64,000 bases of DNA. It comes from Perkinsus olseni (Eukaryota > Perkinsozoa > Perkinsida > Perkinsidae). The DNA is taken from the NCBI GenBank assembly GCA_013115135.1, contig JABANP010000191.1:1-64000 (forward strand), read 5' to 3'. The position numbers were made by a program, and so were the translations under genes. The notes under the pieces are model-generated. The model was given only the letters and a program-made list of their open reading frames with translations. It did not search any database and was not told the DNA's origin. Positions 22,760 through 35,606 of this stretch are shown here, one piece after another. Position 1 is the first letter of the stretch; every line of letters starts with the position of its first letter.

Positions 22760-24316
22760 GACATCAAACAGAGAGATGCGTTGGTCAATCCGATCTACCT
22801 CACCAGCCGCGGTCGGTGGCGATACGGCCCATCAACGAGTTTGCATACCGAGATGGTCATCTAACCCGCGGCATGGGCCGCTACGGTCTGCAGGATGGCA
22901 GAATGATTTTGCGATGGCCTGCCGTCCGAGCTCACCCGTCCGAGTACCAGATTACCGAGTTCCGTCTGGGAATACTCTCTCAGCGGAATCTTTACTCGAC
23001 CGATGGTACGATCAACTAGCTTGGATCCATAAAAATGTGAGCGAACCTCCTCTATAGTATCGCTCACTCTCGCGGGCTCAGTTACTCGGTCACACGGTGC
23101 CTGCCAGGAGAACACTCGAGCATGTGGCGGATTCTGTTGCCTTCGTTTACCGCAGAGACGACTGTGGCAGCGCAACTTCACATCGTCTGGACTACTTTGC
23201 GAGCAATGCTTCCCACGCGCGAGAATCCCGACCTCGTACATCGGAGGCCAAAGGCTCGCCTGCTCATACGAAGAAGTCGCGGGCACGATCTGCAAGTCCG
23301 GCCGTCTCCCTTGCACGAAAACATCAGCAGCGCGGCATTGGGCGGAGCCTGGTCGTCGAGGCATCGAGAAGGAAAGAACGGCCATTGATGTCCGAGTACG
23401 GTGACCGTGAACTTACGTATAGCCCGACCAGCCACGATGGAGCTAACGTCCTGAAGGAATTCGAACCCAGTCCCCGATCTACGAGCGCCGAGGCCTCACC
23501 GTTGAGTTCAAGGCAGAAGTCGCGCTCGGGATCCAGGAGTCCGACCATCTCTCCTTCGGAAGTCTATGAACCCCGCAGAGTTGAGCCGAGCGGGGTGATC
23601 ACGGACCGGCAAATGACGGAGCGGTCGGCGCAAACGCAACACGGTGATCACGATGAGCTCGACGGCGGAACTCCTTTAGACGACAAAGGTCGAATTTATC
23701 CCTCGCAAGCAGTGATCGAGAAGCTTCCCGACCTAGGAGTAATGACCGGACCAGGTCCACACTTTTCTGTCTTCGCAAAACCCAGGGCGGTGGAGCGCCC
23801 GCAGGAGCCAGTCGAAGTCGTGGTAGAAGCCGAGACACCCGGGCACGGTGACACTCTCATAGAGAACGAAGGGCAGTTGAAGCACTCGTTCGCTAATGAT
23901 GTGTCTCGGTTGTGCTCTCTCATCACCGCCCTGCTCCCTGGGCCTCTCGAGACGTATGACAAAGTGTATATAACGAGATCGGGGTGGGAGCTCAGACGGT
24001 CGGAGTTACGGTACTCCAAGCCACGAGGGCAGCATTGCCTTCATGTCTTCGACGTGGCCTCGCTTGATGACGTCCAAGTTACCCACGACGGTAATCATGC
24101 GTGTGGGTTTCTGACAAGCTGTGTCAAGTTTCCGTACTTTTCGCAGTTATTGAGCTGAGAGTTGCCTTTGATGCTGTACTGCTTGACCACTATCGAGAGC
24201 AGCTCCTGCCGATCCTTGGTGACTGTTACGCCACACTCGAGCGCTCATCAGAGGGAAGCGATGCTGGTGTCGGTCTGCTGAAGATCAACGCGCATGTAGT
24301 GCTGCCAGGTGCCTAG
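22760..24316 (+). CDS. Uncharacterised Ser/Arg-rich protein
   Basis: A first segment reads AIRPINEFAYRDGHLTRGMG and RMILRWPAVRAHPSEYQITE up to 23019. A long open stretch from 23097 to 24107 has a disordered Ser/Arg/Pro-rich part (SRARSASPAV, RQKSRSGSRSPTISPS) and then an ordered C-terminal part (LKHSFANDVSRLCSLITALL, ETYDKVYITRSGWELRRSE). An intron (about 24109-24154) joins NHA to FIELRVAFDAVLLDHYREQL, ending HVVLPGA at 24316. No known family is recognised; the charged domain followed by a helical domain could act in chromatin or RNA biology, but this is only a guess. The start was not found and further exons may follow. Confidence 0.45.
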
Positions 24317-24479
24317 CTGGGATACTCCAGCGATAATCAGTGCACTCAGGTCCCTGCTCCATACACGGAGGCTGCTGTTGACCACTTCCGATTGACATGG
24401 ATGAAGCTGCTACTTGTATGGGCTATAGTCAGAGTAAGGAAGTGCTGCTGCGGACGATAGTCATATAGAGGAGTTTTTT

Positions 24480-26490
24480 TCGGCATCGATCGGTGCATCC
24501 TTCTTGTAGTTTCCGATGTGTCTCCCATTCTCAGCTCGATAGCGACCGTGCTGCACGTCGAGACCACCACCGCGTCGATGTCCGTATTGCCAGTAGGGAT
24601 CTACGCTCAGTAGGGGAGTCACTGGAGACGGCGCTGAGCTCGACCATCAGAAAGACCGTTGCAGCTACTCTGTACATGTCACCCCGTTGAGATCACACGT
24701 GATGTAAGTGTTGTTGGGTTGTGGCAGTCGGAAGAGTATAAGGGACTGTGAGGAAAGCTCGGTCGAACTGCGGCGGCTGGGGCCCCCTCATCAGCAACCG
24801 ACATACTCGTTCTTGGCCATGTCGAGGCCCAAATAAGGAACCCCGAGCATCATTTCTAAGTCCTCTGAGAGAGACTCTCTTGCCAGGCGACGAAGTCAAG
24901 CTCCGCACGCAGGGCGGCAGTGCTCGTGAAGAATCTCTAAGGCACTCTCCGGTACCTCGTGAGTATTTCACCATGACGTTTCCGGAACGTGGATCTCAGG
25001 AGGAACAGTCATAGCAAATCTGCACCACTAGGAGACTCAACCTGTGATTCAAATCTCGTGAGAGTTTCCACTTGGTCAAGTTCCGACGACGGAAATCAGC
25101 TGACTGCCTCCGCCCAGCGTAAGCGCGCGCACCAGAAGGAAACGGAAGACCACGTTGATCCTAAAGTGATGGCTAGTTGGTGACGGTGTGTGTGAGTTTG
25201 AAGTCCAATGCCGTCGCCGGCTTATACTTGACGGTGACGGGTTGCCTCGGATACGGGACAACACGCTGCATCAGCGTGTAATCGATTGCGTTTTGACTGT
25301 TTTTCGCGTTTCCGACCCTCTAAGATGGTTGCAACCTTGTCCGCGGAAGGCACCCCAGTGTCATCCTTGCAAAACACAAAGCACTTCCTCGTTAAAATTC
25401 ATCTCGCTATTCGAATGCGACCAACGCCTCCAGTGCGTTTGGTCTGACCAGCTGCTTCTCCCTTGACTGATTCTTGCTTTCCCTTCGTCCCCGCCACCAT
25501 TGTTGGCATCATTGTTACCCTTCTCCGCGGTCGTCCCTCGAACAGCTGCCGTGAAGGCCTGAAACCACAGCAAACAGTGGAAGACATATCACCCTTGGGA
25601 GTACCCAGATTAAGCCGAATTTCGAAGAGCCACCTTAGCCTCGCTCAACTTCTCATTTTCATCGACAGCTTTCTTCTCCGGCTGAAGTTTCCCAGCGGCA
25701 ATGTTCTTCTGAAGTTCGTTGTAACCGTTCACAATTTCACGGTTCAACCAGGCTGGGAAGTGGGCGGGGACCATAGGATGCTCCGCGCCATCATCCTGTT
25801 TGTCGGACCTGTGGGAGACCCTTCGGCCGTCTTCTTCGCCATGCGAGTGCTTACGCCTTTCCGAGCGGAGACTGGAACGTGTCCTCAGGTTTCAGAGTTG
25901 GCATCGCTGGATGAGGTAAGCCCTGCGGTATGAGCCCACCAGGAGAGGATAGCAACGATCGAGTTATCTCGTCCCCGGTCAGCTGTGGACACTCCAGAAG
26001 ACCTGCTGAAGACACTACTGAGCGACTGTGACGATCAGAGGCTCACCTTTGCCGCGACCGGGCCTCTTATTAGGAGATGTAGCTGCCGGGTTGATGAGTT
26101 GAATTTGGCATTTGCGTTTCTGCCGACGACTTATCGCCCCGGACATCTCCCCTGTGTTGCACCGGGAGAAATTGGACACAGCGATGATGTCCATGACGCC
26201 TGGAAGGGCAGGGAGTGATATCGAGGAGACTGCCGTTGCGATTGAACGAGCTACCGATCTCATGCCGATTGCTGGCCGTTGCCAGAGCCGATGCCGAAGC
26301 TCCTATGGTGTCTGTGACATACCTGAAAACGACGAGATCTCATCAAGCTGATCGGTCGAGAGGGATACTCTAAGCAAGAGGAAGTGTCTAGGATGCTTGC
26401 TACCCGTCGACTGCTGCAGCGCGAAGTGTCGTTATCAAGTAGCAGTTCAAAGTTTGTTCTTTCGAGTGTCAGACTATTCCCGCCCAATAC
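24480..26490 (+). CDS. Probable exons of one or more unknown genes
   Basis: Several plus-strand stretches have protein-like composition: ASRDLRSVGESLETALSS (about 24590-24650), FLSPLRETLLPGDEVKLRTQ (24850-24910), HRMLRAIILFVGPVGDPSAV (25770-25830), TPEDLLKTLLSDCDDQRLTF (25990-26050), DIEETAVAIERATDLMPIAG (26218-26278) and SKQEEVSRMLATRRLLQREV (26372-26431). Plausible GT-AG introns separate them, but the connections could not be settled. This could be the continuation of the gene ending at 24316 or a separate gene. No family is recognised. Confidence 0.3.
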
Positions 26491-26514
26491 GCTCACCTTT
26501 CAACGACTGTGGCC

Positions 26515-26676
26515 ATGAGGTCGAGTGCCCGCTCTTCTATCACGACATCACTAGCCGAGCCAAAGCCTGAGTCGGGGGCCTCTGCCGCAGAGGCTAAGGC
26601 CAAGCAGCAGGCCCGGCGTATGACTGAGTGGCAGATGGCTGGGTCGACTGACATGATTGTGGAACAGCTCCACTGA
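26515..26676 (+). CDS. Small 53-residue protein or last exon
   Basis: An ATG at 26515 opens MRSSARSSITTSLAEPKPES, then ASAAEAKAKQQARRMTEWQM, ending IVEQLH at 26676. The Ala/Lys/Gln helix after a Ser-rich start looks genuine. It could be an independent microprotein or the last exon of the upstream region; the stop lies 192 nt before the 3' end of the convergent minus-strand gene. Confidence 0.4.
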   Translation: MRSSARSSITTSLAEPKPESGASAAEAKAKQQARRMTEWQMAGSTDMIVEQLH

Positions 26677-26867
26677 ACTGATTGGACTGGATGATTGCTG
26701 CCACTAGGCTGCCCTGAGGGCAGTGCCCTCCAATAGCTCACCGACCGGAAGGCGACTTCATCTCAGTGATGGAGGTGAAGATTGGAAGTATCCAACAACA
26801 CAACATTGGCAGTCCACAAGAGTACAGAGACAACGGGACGGGAACGCTCGGCATGGACACATCATCA

Positions 26868-29800
26868 TCACTGGCCGGCGCTGTAGTCGGGGAGCTTGCG
26901 TTGCTGCTCCAAGAACAACCTCACGGACTCCTGTGCATTCAGCGGATGCTTCTCCTTCGGCCTCGGGCTGGCCCAGCTACCTCCACGGGGCGACGGTCTG
27001 GTCATCGGTGGTCTGAGATGGGTGGCTGCGTCGTGACTGCCATCGATCTCACCGCCTCCGTGTAATCTTTTCCCGGTCCGGCTATACGGCTGGGCCTTCT
27101 AGCGACCAAGCCAGTCAGACTCGGATGCGCCGGGGCGTCCTCTTCGGCTGAGCATACAGGAGACATCCCACAGTATTCCAGCACGGCCGCGGTCCCACCC
27201 TGGAGGGCATCTTGATGCACTGAAGGGGTGGGGGTCCTCCATGCAACCACTGCTGACCGCCCCCTCGGGAGTATCGGAGGGAGTGGTACGACCTGCAACG
27301 AGGGAGGTAGCGAGTGGCAGAGGGCCTGACCACTGGATGGGCGTAAAGAGCGTTGGACCTGCTCAGACGCCGCCGCCCTTGAATAGATCTCCTCAGCGGT
27401 GGAGCTCCTCCTGCTGCTGCTGGCCGTAGTGTCGAGCCGCGAGGAAGTGGTCGATCGATGACTGTTGATGTCCGGCAGGAGTGGGGAGGTGCCCCTGCTG
27501 CATTCCATGAGAGGATAAGAATTATCCTCTTCTTCAGTAGTGTCGTGTTGACGGGTGGGGTCCTGTCCAACGGAGGCAGTACAGTGTGCGAGGCGTCGTA
27601 CCTACGTTTGGCTTCCTTCCAGCTGGCTCGTCCGTTTCCTCTCCAGTCCGATACGGTACAAGCAGGGTTGGGCGGTCAGGGAACTGAGGATGGGCTTGTG
27701 AGGGCGGAGAGGGCACCCGAGTAGGATCGCAGTGGCGCCTACTAGAGAGGATATTCCCTCCTCGGCTCGGAGTATATCGGTCAAGTCAACCTCCCCCAAC
27801 TCCACCGTTGGGTTGTGCAGATAGCGCTCTCCTATGCTGCTGTACCTGATGTCCTCCGGCTTCGAGTTGGTGATAGGGCAGGATACCTTCGCCGTTGACG
27901 ATAACCTCTGAAGGCTGCCTGGATCCTCACTACTGATGACATGACAGCTGAGAACTCCCTCCGCTGTCGGCAGCCACGATAGACGGACTGTATCTACTAC
28001 GCCACCACCATCGTTAACAACAACAGCCTGGAGAAAGAAACTTGGCCCAGGAGTTGCGGTGCTGGGCGAAGGAGAAGTCTGCAAGATCGACGGCTGCAGG
28101 AGCTTCTTTGTACTTCCTTCAATACTAGCGTCCCTCTAGAGGCGGAAGCGAGAGGCTTCCTGAGATGACGCCCCTGTCTACCCGGAGTATCCCCAACAGT
28201 GCTGCCACGCAATAGCCTCTATCCCTATTGCCCCGCCAACAGGCTTGGATTCTGAGTGCGGCCAGTCGGCGTATCTGGTCCAGCAGGGTGTCTGCTGCAG
28301 TCGGTGAGGGAGTGCAACCTCGGCCCGGCGTTTCCCTGACAGCCCTTGCGATGACAGTAACTGCTCGGTCCGCGCTACGCCACCAGGAGCTTGGCCTCTC
28401 CTCCTGGGCCATCCACAGGCTCCTGAGTAGTAGACCATCGTTCAACGCCTCTACACGGCAGGGATCGTCTACTCTCTCCTCTCTCGTCCCGCGGAGTCCT
28501 CGACCACCATGGCATCACGGTTCCGCTGGAGGGCTTTAAGGTGGCTGCAAGGAAGGGCGATACATGACCAGCAAGAGCAGCATCTCACATCCTGTAGGCC
28601 CGGGACTCATGCATGGCACGGAGCATCCTTCGACCCTCCACTTCCCGCTGAGGGCCGAGGGCTGGCTGCGACGCCGTGGGGGTGACCTACTCGGTCCTCC
28701 ATCCTGTGGGCAGCCGACTGGTCATCCGCGATGGTCATGAGGACCCTCTCGGCATGCTGCCGTTGGAGCCACGCACGGGCCGCCTGATCGGCTCCCTCCA
28801 TCGCTCGCCGCTCGTACGACAGCTCTCGCTGCTGGGCCTCCAGGGCTGAGCAGGCGAGGGTGATGAGTAGGAGTCGGGGAGGAGAGGGACCTGCCTTGCT
28901 GGTAGAGCTGCCATTGGCGATACCTCAGGGCAAACGTATCTTCCAGAGTCAGCCTTCCACGCTCATGCTCCGTAGCTGAGGCCTGTGGGGAGTCACTGGC
29001 AGAAAGGTGGTGAAGGAGTGGTACTTGAGCCGCGACCAGAGCGTCCTCTTGAACCATGCAGGAGAGCTCTCGACGGCGGGCTTGACTCGATGCCCATGCG
29101 GATTGCGGCACCTGAAGAAGTGGGCTGCTCGTAGTGGCCAGACATGGATAACGATAGGAGTACAGATACCTCCTTGGGGAGGGGGGCTACGGCCTCCGTT
29201 CCTTGCGAGGGTAGAGCCGGACGCACCACATCAACGACCGTCATGGGCCGGTCCTCTCTCGAAATAGTTTGAGAGGTGTCCGCCTTCGCCCCAGTGGGAC
29301 GGCTATCGCTGTAGCAGCTGGACTGGGGAGGGTCTTGAGGGATGAGGACCCCTGACCAGTGAGCCCTCATGGCCCTGCGGTACGTAGGTGGTGACACCTT
29401 CCTCCACATCCAGATCAGCCTCTTCCGTCTCCAGGGCCTGCCCCTTCTCAGAAGCCATCCTCAATACCTCCCCTATCCTATCTGAAGCCCCTCGATGGTG
29501 CAGCTCCCAAACGGCTAGCCCACCTGTCAGCGCCTCCCAGATCTGTGTTCCATCCAGCAGCCCTCCTAGTGATGCCGGCTCTTCCAGTGTGGTCCCCCCC
29601 TCCTCAATGGCAACACCATGGTGGTCGTCGCAGGCAGCCTCCAGGCCGGCAGCACTCGCACTTGAGGGGAGCTCTTGCCGGTCCTCGGCATCAGAGCTCT
29701 CGGCGGAGAGTAGCGCTTCATCCTGCCACCCGCCCCGAAGGCTGTGCTTAGCATCGGCCCAGCGCTGGGCGGAAGCATCTCTCCGCTCTTGCCAACCCTC

Positions 29801-30134
29801 TAGCCGAGCACGAGCTGGCTGCTCATAGTCAGACCATAGAGTGGCCAAGGCCTGGCCTTCCAGCGCTTCCATCTCCCGACATGCCGACACCAGCGGCTCT
29901 ACAACGCTCAGGTCCTCATGGTCGTGCTCCGGCCAGGCAGCCCTCGGCGACAGGGCCTGAGGGGCATGAGGGAAGTACACCGGGCCGGCGGCCACTGTGA
30001 CCAGCGGTCTACCTGCGAGGTGATGCTGTATCACTGCTGCCAATGTCAATGTCCTCGAGGAGTGCCTCCAAGAGGACAGCATCCCCTCCGCCATCCGCTG
30101 CTCTGATGGCCAGGTCGCGATGGCTAGGGTCCAT
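26868..30134 (-). CDS. IQ-motif protein, uncharacterised
   Basis: Minus-strand multi-exon gene. A good start is MDPSHRDLAIRAADGGGDAV at 30134, running into LLEALLEDIDIG; a frame change then leads into a long exon (about 30040-29303) with PLVTVAAGPVYFPHAPQA, REMEALEGQALATLWSDYEQ and an acidic middle. Further exons give TLEDTFALRYRQWQLYQQG, ARAWLQRQHAERVLMTIADD, and an IQ calmodulin-binding motif RRLAALRIQACWRGNRDRG near 28230. The C-terminus is SVRLFLEQQRKLPDYSAGQ, stopping at 26868. The IQ motif predicts calmodulin or light-chain binding; many such proteins in protists are cytoskeletal or flagellar. Exon borders around 30040 and 27000-27600 are unsure. Confidence 0.55.
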
Positions 30135-30632
30135 CCGAGAGTCGGTGATGGGCCACCATCGCCCGATTCCTGCCCACAGGCCCTCCCATGTCCGACTGTC
30201 CAACCAAAAAGCGAAGGTTGCTGATATGATACTTGTGATAAGGCAATGATGACGATGATGATACAAGCTAGGCGAAAAAGTAACCTTTCGAGTGGCCACG
30301 CTGAGGGAAGGGGAGCCGTAGGCGTCGCTGTTGTTCATAGTAGTACACTATTACAAAAGGGGGACAATCACAAGCGGAGAGAAATGCTGATGAAACTGAT
30401 GATTATAATGGCTTTAAAAGCTGCAGCAGCAAGAGGAGGAGGGCGGATAAGAGTTTATGGACTTCACGAATTGCCGATCTTTTATCGGGTTGAGGCTGAT
30501 GATGGTGGTGGGAGAATCACCTCTTGTGGGTGGTGGTGGTGGCCGCCGCAGGGTTAGAGAGCGGTCTTATTAGGATCGACGCCTGTTAATTTCATAAAGG
30601 CATTGGGGATCTTGAGTACCGGACTGGGATCT

Positions 30633-32663
30633 TCAATCGACCCTGACAGACGACACACTGGAAGCCGCCGTCGACGTCAAGGCTGCAGCCTTACCGTCCT
30701 TAACGGCAAACGACTCGACTATCTTCTCCTCATCTGCTCGACCCTCTAGCTCCTCGGTAGCGCCTCTAGAAGAGGCAGTGGTCCTATCTGCTGCCGGGGA
30801 GGATGGGGGAGGGGGTATGCTGCCGGCCCATGCGGTACTTGGGGTGTCGTTATCTGACATGGTTCAACCCAGGATGGTAGTGGTACTGATGGTAGCGAGT
30901 AGTACATAGCCACCACCGTCCATGGGCGTCTCCTCGAGTGTCTTATCAGTATCATCTGGAGGGTAGTCAGATCCATCACGCAAGCAAGGTAATATCACCG
31001 GAGGAAGACTGGAAGGCAGAACCTACGGGATCACGCTTGGGAGGCGGACGTCCTGCGCCGGTCACGTAGAGAATCACAAGGCAAGAATTTCGTCCCGACT
31101 CTCCACTAGGTTTCCCGAAGGCTGAGCCTCCCCTCTAACAATCGAAGCCTCCCCCGGTGAAATTAGTACCACTGTTCCGCTCCGCCGGTCGAATTTAGAC
31201 CCTTTCCGTCTAGCCTTGGCAACGCCATACATCATGTTGCCGCCAGGGCCTCGGTAATAGGGATTATCGATGCACCCGTGCGAGAGGGAGTACACGCCTT
31301 TTGATCTGCTCATACCTGAGGAGGGACGCCCTTCGTTGACCCCTAGTGGAGGGTACACCACTTACGTCGTCTGGGCCGTTAGAACTAGGTACGTGTGGTA
31401 GAGGAACAGCCCCACTGTGAACCACATGAACAGGGCACAATACACCAGCAATACTATAGTCATCGGGCTGGCCTCTACTCCGCCTACAAAGAGTGGGTAG
31501 AGGATGAGTATCTTTCATTTTGTATCTTCCATGCTCCTACCTACGAAGCCTCCGTTGTCGTCAGAGAGGATAACGAGATTGGCTACTGAGAGGCCGAGGC
31601 CGAACAACGTCAGAGCCGCAGTGCTAGTTATGAAGGAGTAGAATATCCTGCAAGATACGACGTTCGGGCGGGTCCTGGAAGTGGTGAGGAATACTACCGG
31701 TAGTTGCCGCCACCGATGCAAGTGCCGACCCATGGGCAATGATGGTCGAATCTCGTGACGCAAGTATCGCAGGTCCCACAGTGAGTGGCCCTCGGCGGGG
31801 GCCGATAAAGGTGGCAAGTATGGCAGTACCTAGGGAGGGAGACTGATGGGTGAAGAGAGCTGACCAGTAGAAGGCCTTACTTGAGACGAAAGGGGTGGTT
31901 GCTAAGGACGCAGTCTTGGAACCGGGGTGGCGCACGATACCGCTTCTGAGGGGAAGGGGATGGTAGTGGTAGGAAGAAGGACGAAAAGGTACCTCTCCTG
32001 TGGCTGGATCTTGATAGGCCCCATGGGACTCTAGCCGAGGGAGGATACCCGGGTCGGAGTACATGGTCTTGAGTAGGAGGTAAAGGGAGAGCACTTCCAC
32101 TATTATCAGGACTATGAGCACTCCGACGTTGAAGTCCTACGGAGAGAGAAGAGCATGACGGGCAGGAGTACAGATGGACGACAAGAGTTGGGGTATTCAC
32201 AGAGAGGCTCGGTTGCCTATGGGTAGTAGTGGGGCGTCCCTAGTCCCTACCGGAGCAACGAAGACGTCCAAGAGCACTGACGGTGCCAGAATCGCCAAGA
32301 AGCTGCCGTAGCCTTGCTTCCACTCAGGGCTGAAAGGGTCAGGAGTGTTATGATGGGGATGATGTTGGATATCCCTACCCGCTAAGGCAGCACCCTTTGA
32401 ACCATATCTTTACGTCACCATAGCATGGCTCAGTGACATAAGATACTCTCACATCAGCTGCCTCCTCCCCAGCTCCCATTGGGTCCTTCGTAGAAAACGA
32501 TGATGCCATTCCTGACAGGCCCCCAAAGACTGTCTGAACCGGGGTAAGCACTCAGAACGGTACCTGTGTTGTTGTTGGTGGAAGTATTCTGCTGCTGCTG
32601 TTGACAGGTCGAGGTCGGCCTTCCCCGGGGCGGTGGCGACGTACCGTCACCTATTACTGTCAT
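30633..32663 (-). CDS. DHHC palmitoyltransferase (Erf2/ZDHHC9-like)
   Basis: Minus-strand protein S-acyltransferase. Order: Gln/Asn-rich N-terminus (start 32663), TM1 [21 protein letters not shown]2 [19 protein letters not shown], the conserved SDPGILPR, then [19 protein letters not shown] and the zinc-binding Cys-rich domain [15 protein letters not shown] with [14 protein letters not shown] near 31720-31815. The catalytic DHHC motif is intact. TM3 and TM4 follow ([36 protein letters not shown]), then the TTYE motif and [14 protein letters not shown]. The tail is acidic, disordered, ending VSSVRVD at 30633. Such enzymes sit in ER/Golgi membranes and palmitoylate cytosolic cysteines. The PPR...LKYC block points to the Erf2/ZDHHC9 group. 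At least seven introns, several starting GTAG. Confidence 0.93.
31648..31697 (-). repeat. Intron with CGTATCTTGC cassette
   Basis: 50-nt intron directly after the DHHC domain (NYR joined to IFYSF). Its 3' end is CGTATCTTGCAG, so the GTATCTT cassette includes the acceptor itself. Confidence 0.65.
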
Positions 32664-32945
32664 GATACAATTGATGATATACTGAGGTTAAATTCTGTAG
32701 GACTTAACTCGAGTCAGTCTCGCGACGGCGGTCCTTTAGAATCTTTTCCGGCGTCAATCAGCTGAAGCAGGTTCGATCCCCGCGCCCGGCACTTCTCCGA
32801 CACTTATTTTCAACAGCACGATTCTCACGGATGGGGAGATACTCTTTGAGTCAGCGAGAGTTCCATTCCTGTCAGCGAGAGTTTTCTACGCGGCCCGACC
32901 ACTGCGAGGGGCACCACGGCGCCATCAGTAGTTTGAGTTTATTCC
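32664..32945. other. Divergent promoter region with B-box-like site
   Basis: This 282-bp gap separates the divergently transcribed palmitoyltransferase and carnosine N-methyltransferase genes and must hold both promoters. It contains GGTTCGATCCCC at 32770-32781, a tRNA B-box match without a foldable tRNA around it. No other element is obvious. Confidence 0.5.
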
Positions 32946-35606
32946 ATGGCACCAACACGATCAAAAAAGAAGACAGGAGGCCATAGGAAGGCAGGGAAGG
33001 GCAGCAGAGCGGCGTAATACTGGGTTGATAAGGGTTCAACCATTGGCTTAGTCCAGGCGACCGAAGGACAGCTGCTGTGGTGGTGATGACCATGCTTGTG
33101 GTGATGATGGTGAGTTGGATGCTGAGGATTACGCTGAGGAGAAAAGACACTTCGACGAGGTTGTCTGGAGTTTTGAAACGTAATAGGAGGGGCCGGACCC
33201 TCTGACTTGCCCGTCCTGAGAAAGGGGCAGCATTCTTGTATGGTTTACGACTGGTTCGCGACGTTGGTTTGTTGGACTTGTTGTTAGGATGCTTATAAAT
33301 GATGGTTACGATGCATTTACTTGGTTTATGAACGCTCCATTGGTGACTCGTATAATCCCCGCTTTTACTTGAAGAGGGGGTCGAATCTTCTACCATACGG
33401 CCGAGTGCAGGTACAGTGATGACTTCCAAGTCGAACTACAGACACTGGAGACCAGCCTGATGTCGCTGAGCTCTGAGGAATTGCAGTTGTAGGCGATCGC
33501 TTGGTGTTGTCTACTTTACACTGTGCCCATCATCAGATGGGGTCGCAATCCTGAAGAGTACATGAAGGAGATCCGGGAGCGTATGGCTGTGAATCAGCGG
33601 GTAATGGCTAGCATCATCTGTTGGGTATCAGTAGTATTGACTTCAGGTGTGCCATTTGTTGTCGGAGGTATCCACGCAGATGTTCAGCGAGAGCAGCCCT
33701 AGGACGGCCGCGAGGGCAATAAAACCGCCTAAAGGTCGTATGGGTATTCTTATGGGGTCGCAGTACGATTTTTTGTAATTTCGAGTTGCTGCTACAGCGT
33801 TTGGCGTGGTGAATTTTTCTGACATTTTTGTGCGGCCTCTCTGGTTCAAATTTAGTGGTCCCTTATCGTTGGTTGATGAGGCTTAGTCGGGTTGGACTAC
33901 GTGGCTTAATAAACAGTATTGGGTTAATATATAATATTATTACAGGGCATCATACATTATAAATATGGGCATAGAATATATTATACACTTAACTTATATA
34001 TGGGTGTCTATATCCTTGTAATGCTTTTTGATATGTAAGGGGATTATTATATAGATTAAAATACAATACGAATGGGTTACTTATTAACGATTATCGTGGA
34101 TTATCGGGCCTTCAGGACACCAGTCGCAGCCACGGAACATATCCAAGGTTCGTTCTACCCTTCGCCAGTTCGTGAGGGAATGGTCTGTTGAGGGGGAGGA
34201 AGAGAGACGACAATGTTTTGAACCTGTCATTGATGCTCTCAAGAGGTAGGGATCATTGTTGACCTCAAGATTCCGAACTTGCTTCGACCTAAGATACGTT
34301 CCAGCTGGCGGTAGAGTCATCGTGCCGGGTTGTGGTATGGGGAGAAGCGTGCTTGAGGTGTGCGCGGCTGGATACGAGGCTCTTGGGAAATGAATTCTCG
34401 TAAGTGGGTGAGGTCAAGCGGGCACTATGGCACTTGGCAGATTTTTAGATACCACATGTTGATTGCATCCAAATTTGATGTTGAATGTTGGGCTTGATAA
34501 ACTCACTATGAAGGTGTTTCCGTATCTCATGAGCTTGGGAGGTCGAAAGAAGAAAGATGCGCATCTTAGAGGTATCGAGGTAAGCATGGGTATCGGAGAA
34601 GGTTCCTTCCTGGTCCACCCATTAGTAGCAGGCGTATCTTAGGTCGATCCATGCTCATTACCGATACCACTGTATATGTGTTCCTCGTATAACGATCAGG
34701 ATGTAGTCCTAGTGTAGTACGGCCCCTCAGGTGCCTGATGTTTCCGCCTACGATATGGCCTGTAGTAGCGAGTCCGGGTCGATGGGGATGAGTGCTGGGG
34801 AGTTTGTGGAGGTAATGGTACATATTCAACTTTTGGGACCTTCGACTCGTGCTTGACCAATGCCTCTCCTTCAGACCTTCCGTGGTGAGGAGCACCTTAA
34901 TGCATGGGATGCCGTAGCGTCTATTTTCTTCATAGACACGGCTAAGAATGTCGTCCAGTAGGTTGTCATCGGCGAAGGGTAGGGCATTTGGACGGTGGGA
35001 GTTGTAGGTACATAAGAGTGCTAGCTCACTGCATCAAGCCCGGCGGGGTGTTCATTAACATCGGTCCATTGCTATGGCACTTTGCCGAGAACAAGAATGA
35101 TATCAGTATAGAGCTCAGCTGGCAGGATGTAATTCAGGGGGAGGGTTGTCCGGGGAGGGACGTTCTACTGCCCATCGTGATGGAGTATGAGAGACAGGGT
35201 TTTGGTAGAAGACGTAAACGCCCAGCATCTGTAGCCTATTGGTGGATTCGTGAACATCGTTCGTTTAACAGCGTAGCGTATTCACGCGGGTTCGATCCCA
35301 GGTACGGCCATTATTAGAAGTTTATTTCGATATAGTGGAAGAGAAGCGGTTGGACGCCAATTATGCGGCCAACTTGGACAGTCTGTCTGAGGTAGTAGAT
35401 ATTTTCCCGCGCGCCATGAAATTGCCAAGCTCCGACACACTTTGTTTCAGTCACTATTCCATTGTGTTTTCTACGTGGCTCGGAGGAACAATCGTCCTGT
35501 GGAGGGACATTCCAATTCGGTTTATGTGTTGGAAGAAGAGGAAGAGAAGAGGCGCCGTCAGCAGCTCCACAACAGCAACGGTGGTCGGGCAGTTTCTAAG
35601 AGCTAG
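32946..35606 (+). CDS. CARNMT1: Carnosine N-methyltransferase (N2227 family)
   Basis: Exons follow the eukaryotic N2227 family closely: EEKRHFDEVVWSFET, STLRQFVREWSVEGEEERRQ, VPGCGMGRSVLEVCAAGYEA (SAM-binding motif I), KVFPYLMSLGG, AWDAVASIFFIDTAKNV, KPGGVFINIGPLLWHF, NDISIELSWQDVIQ, and SLFHCVFYVARRNN. In animals this enzyme methylates carnosine to anserine; the substrate in protists is unknown. A basic N-terminus (start 32946) and a Glu/Arg tail ending VSKS at 35606 are extra. Intron 35205-35317 is fixed by homology (GFE joined to VYFDIVEEKR) and carries a B-box. Two frame breaks, AAA at 34388-34390 (needed for the conserved GNEF) and AAATTT at 34471-34476, each vanish if one base is removed. 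Confidence 0.92.
34580..34730 (+). repeat. Intron with GTATCTT cassette
   Basis: A 151-nt intron of the carnosine N-methyltransferase gene between RGIE and VPDVSAYD. It contains GGCGTATCTTAGGT at 34631-34644, nearly identical to introns at 5762, 13648 and 38612. Confidence 0.7.
35205..35317 (+). repeat. Intron with tRNA-like B-box
   Basis: A 113-nt intron placed by homology in the carnosine N-methyltransferase gene. It contains GGGTTCGATCCCAGG (B-box at 35289-35299). No acceptor stem matches. Confidence 0.75.

Noticed and set aside
24480..26490. A firm gene model in this stretch
   Set aside because: Coding-like pieces are present but splice connections could not be chosen without transcripts or homology.
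30854..30860. Separate small gene starting [13 protein letters not shown] at 30860
   Set aside because: A 33-nt GT-AG intron joins this sequence in frame to the palmitoyltransferase tail, which explains it as the last exon.
32700..32800. Possible tRNA gene ending ...GGTTCGATCCCCGCGCCCGGCA
   Set aside because: The 3' half looks like a T-arm plus acceptor strand, but no GCCGGGC partner exists about 70 nt upstream and no anticodon stem forms.
32872..33429. Minus-strand frame with hydrophobic stretches
   Set aside because: It overlaps exons of the carnosine N-methyltransferase gene on the other strand, whose reading is supported by family motifs.
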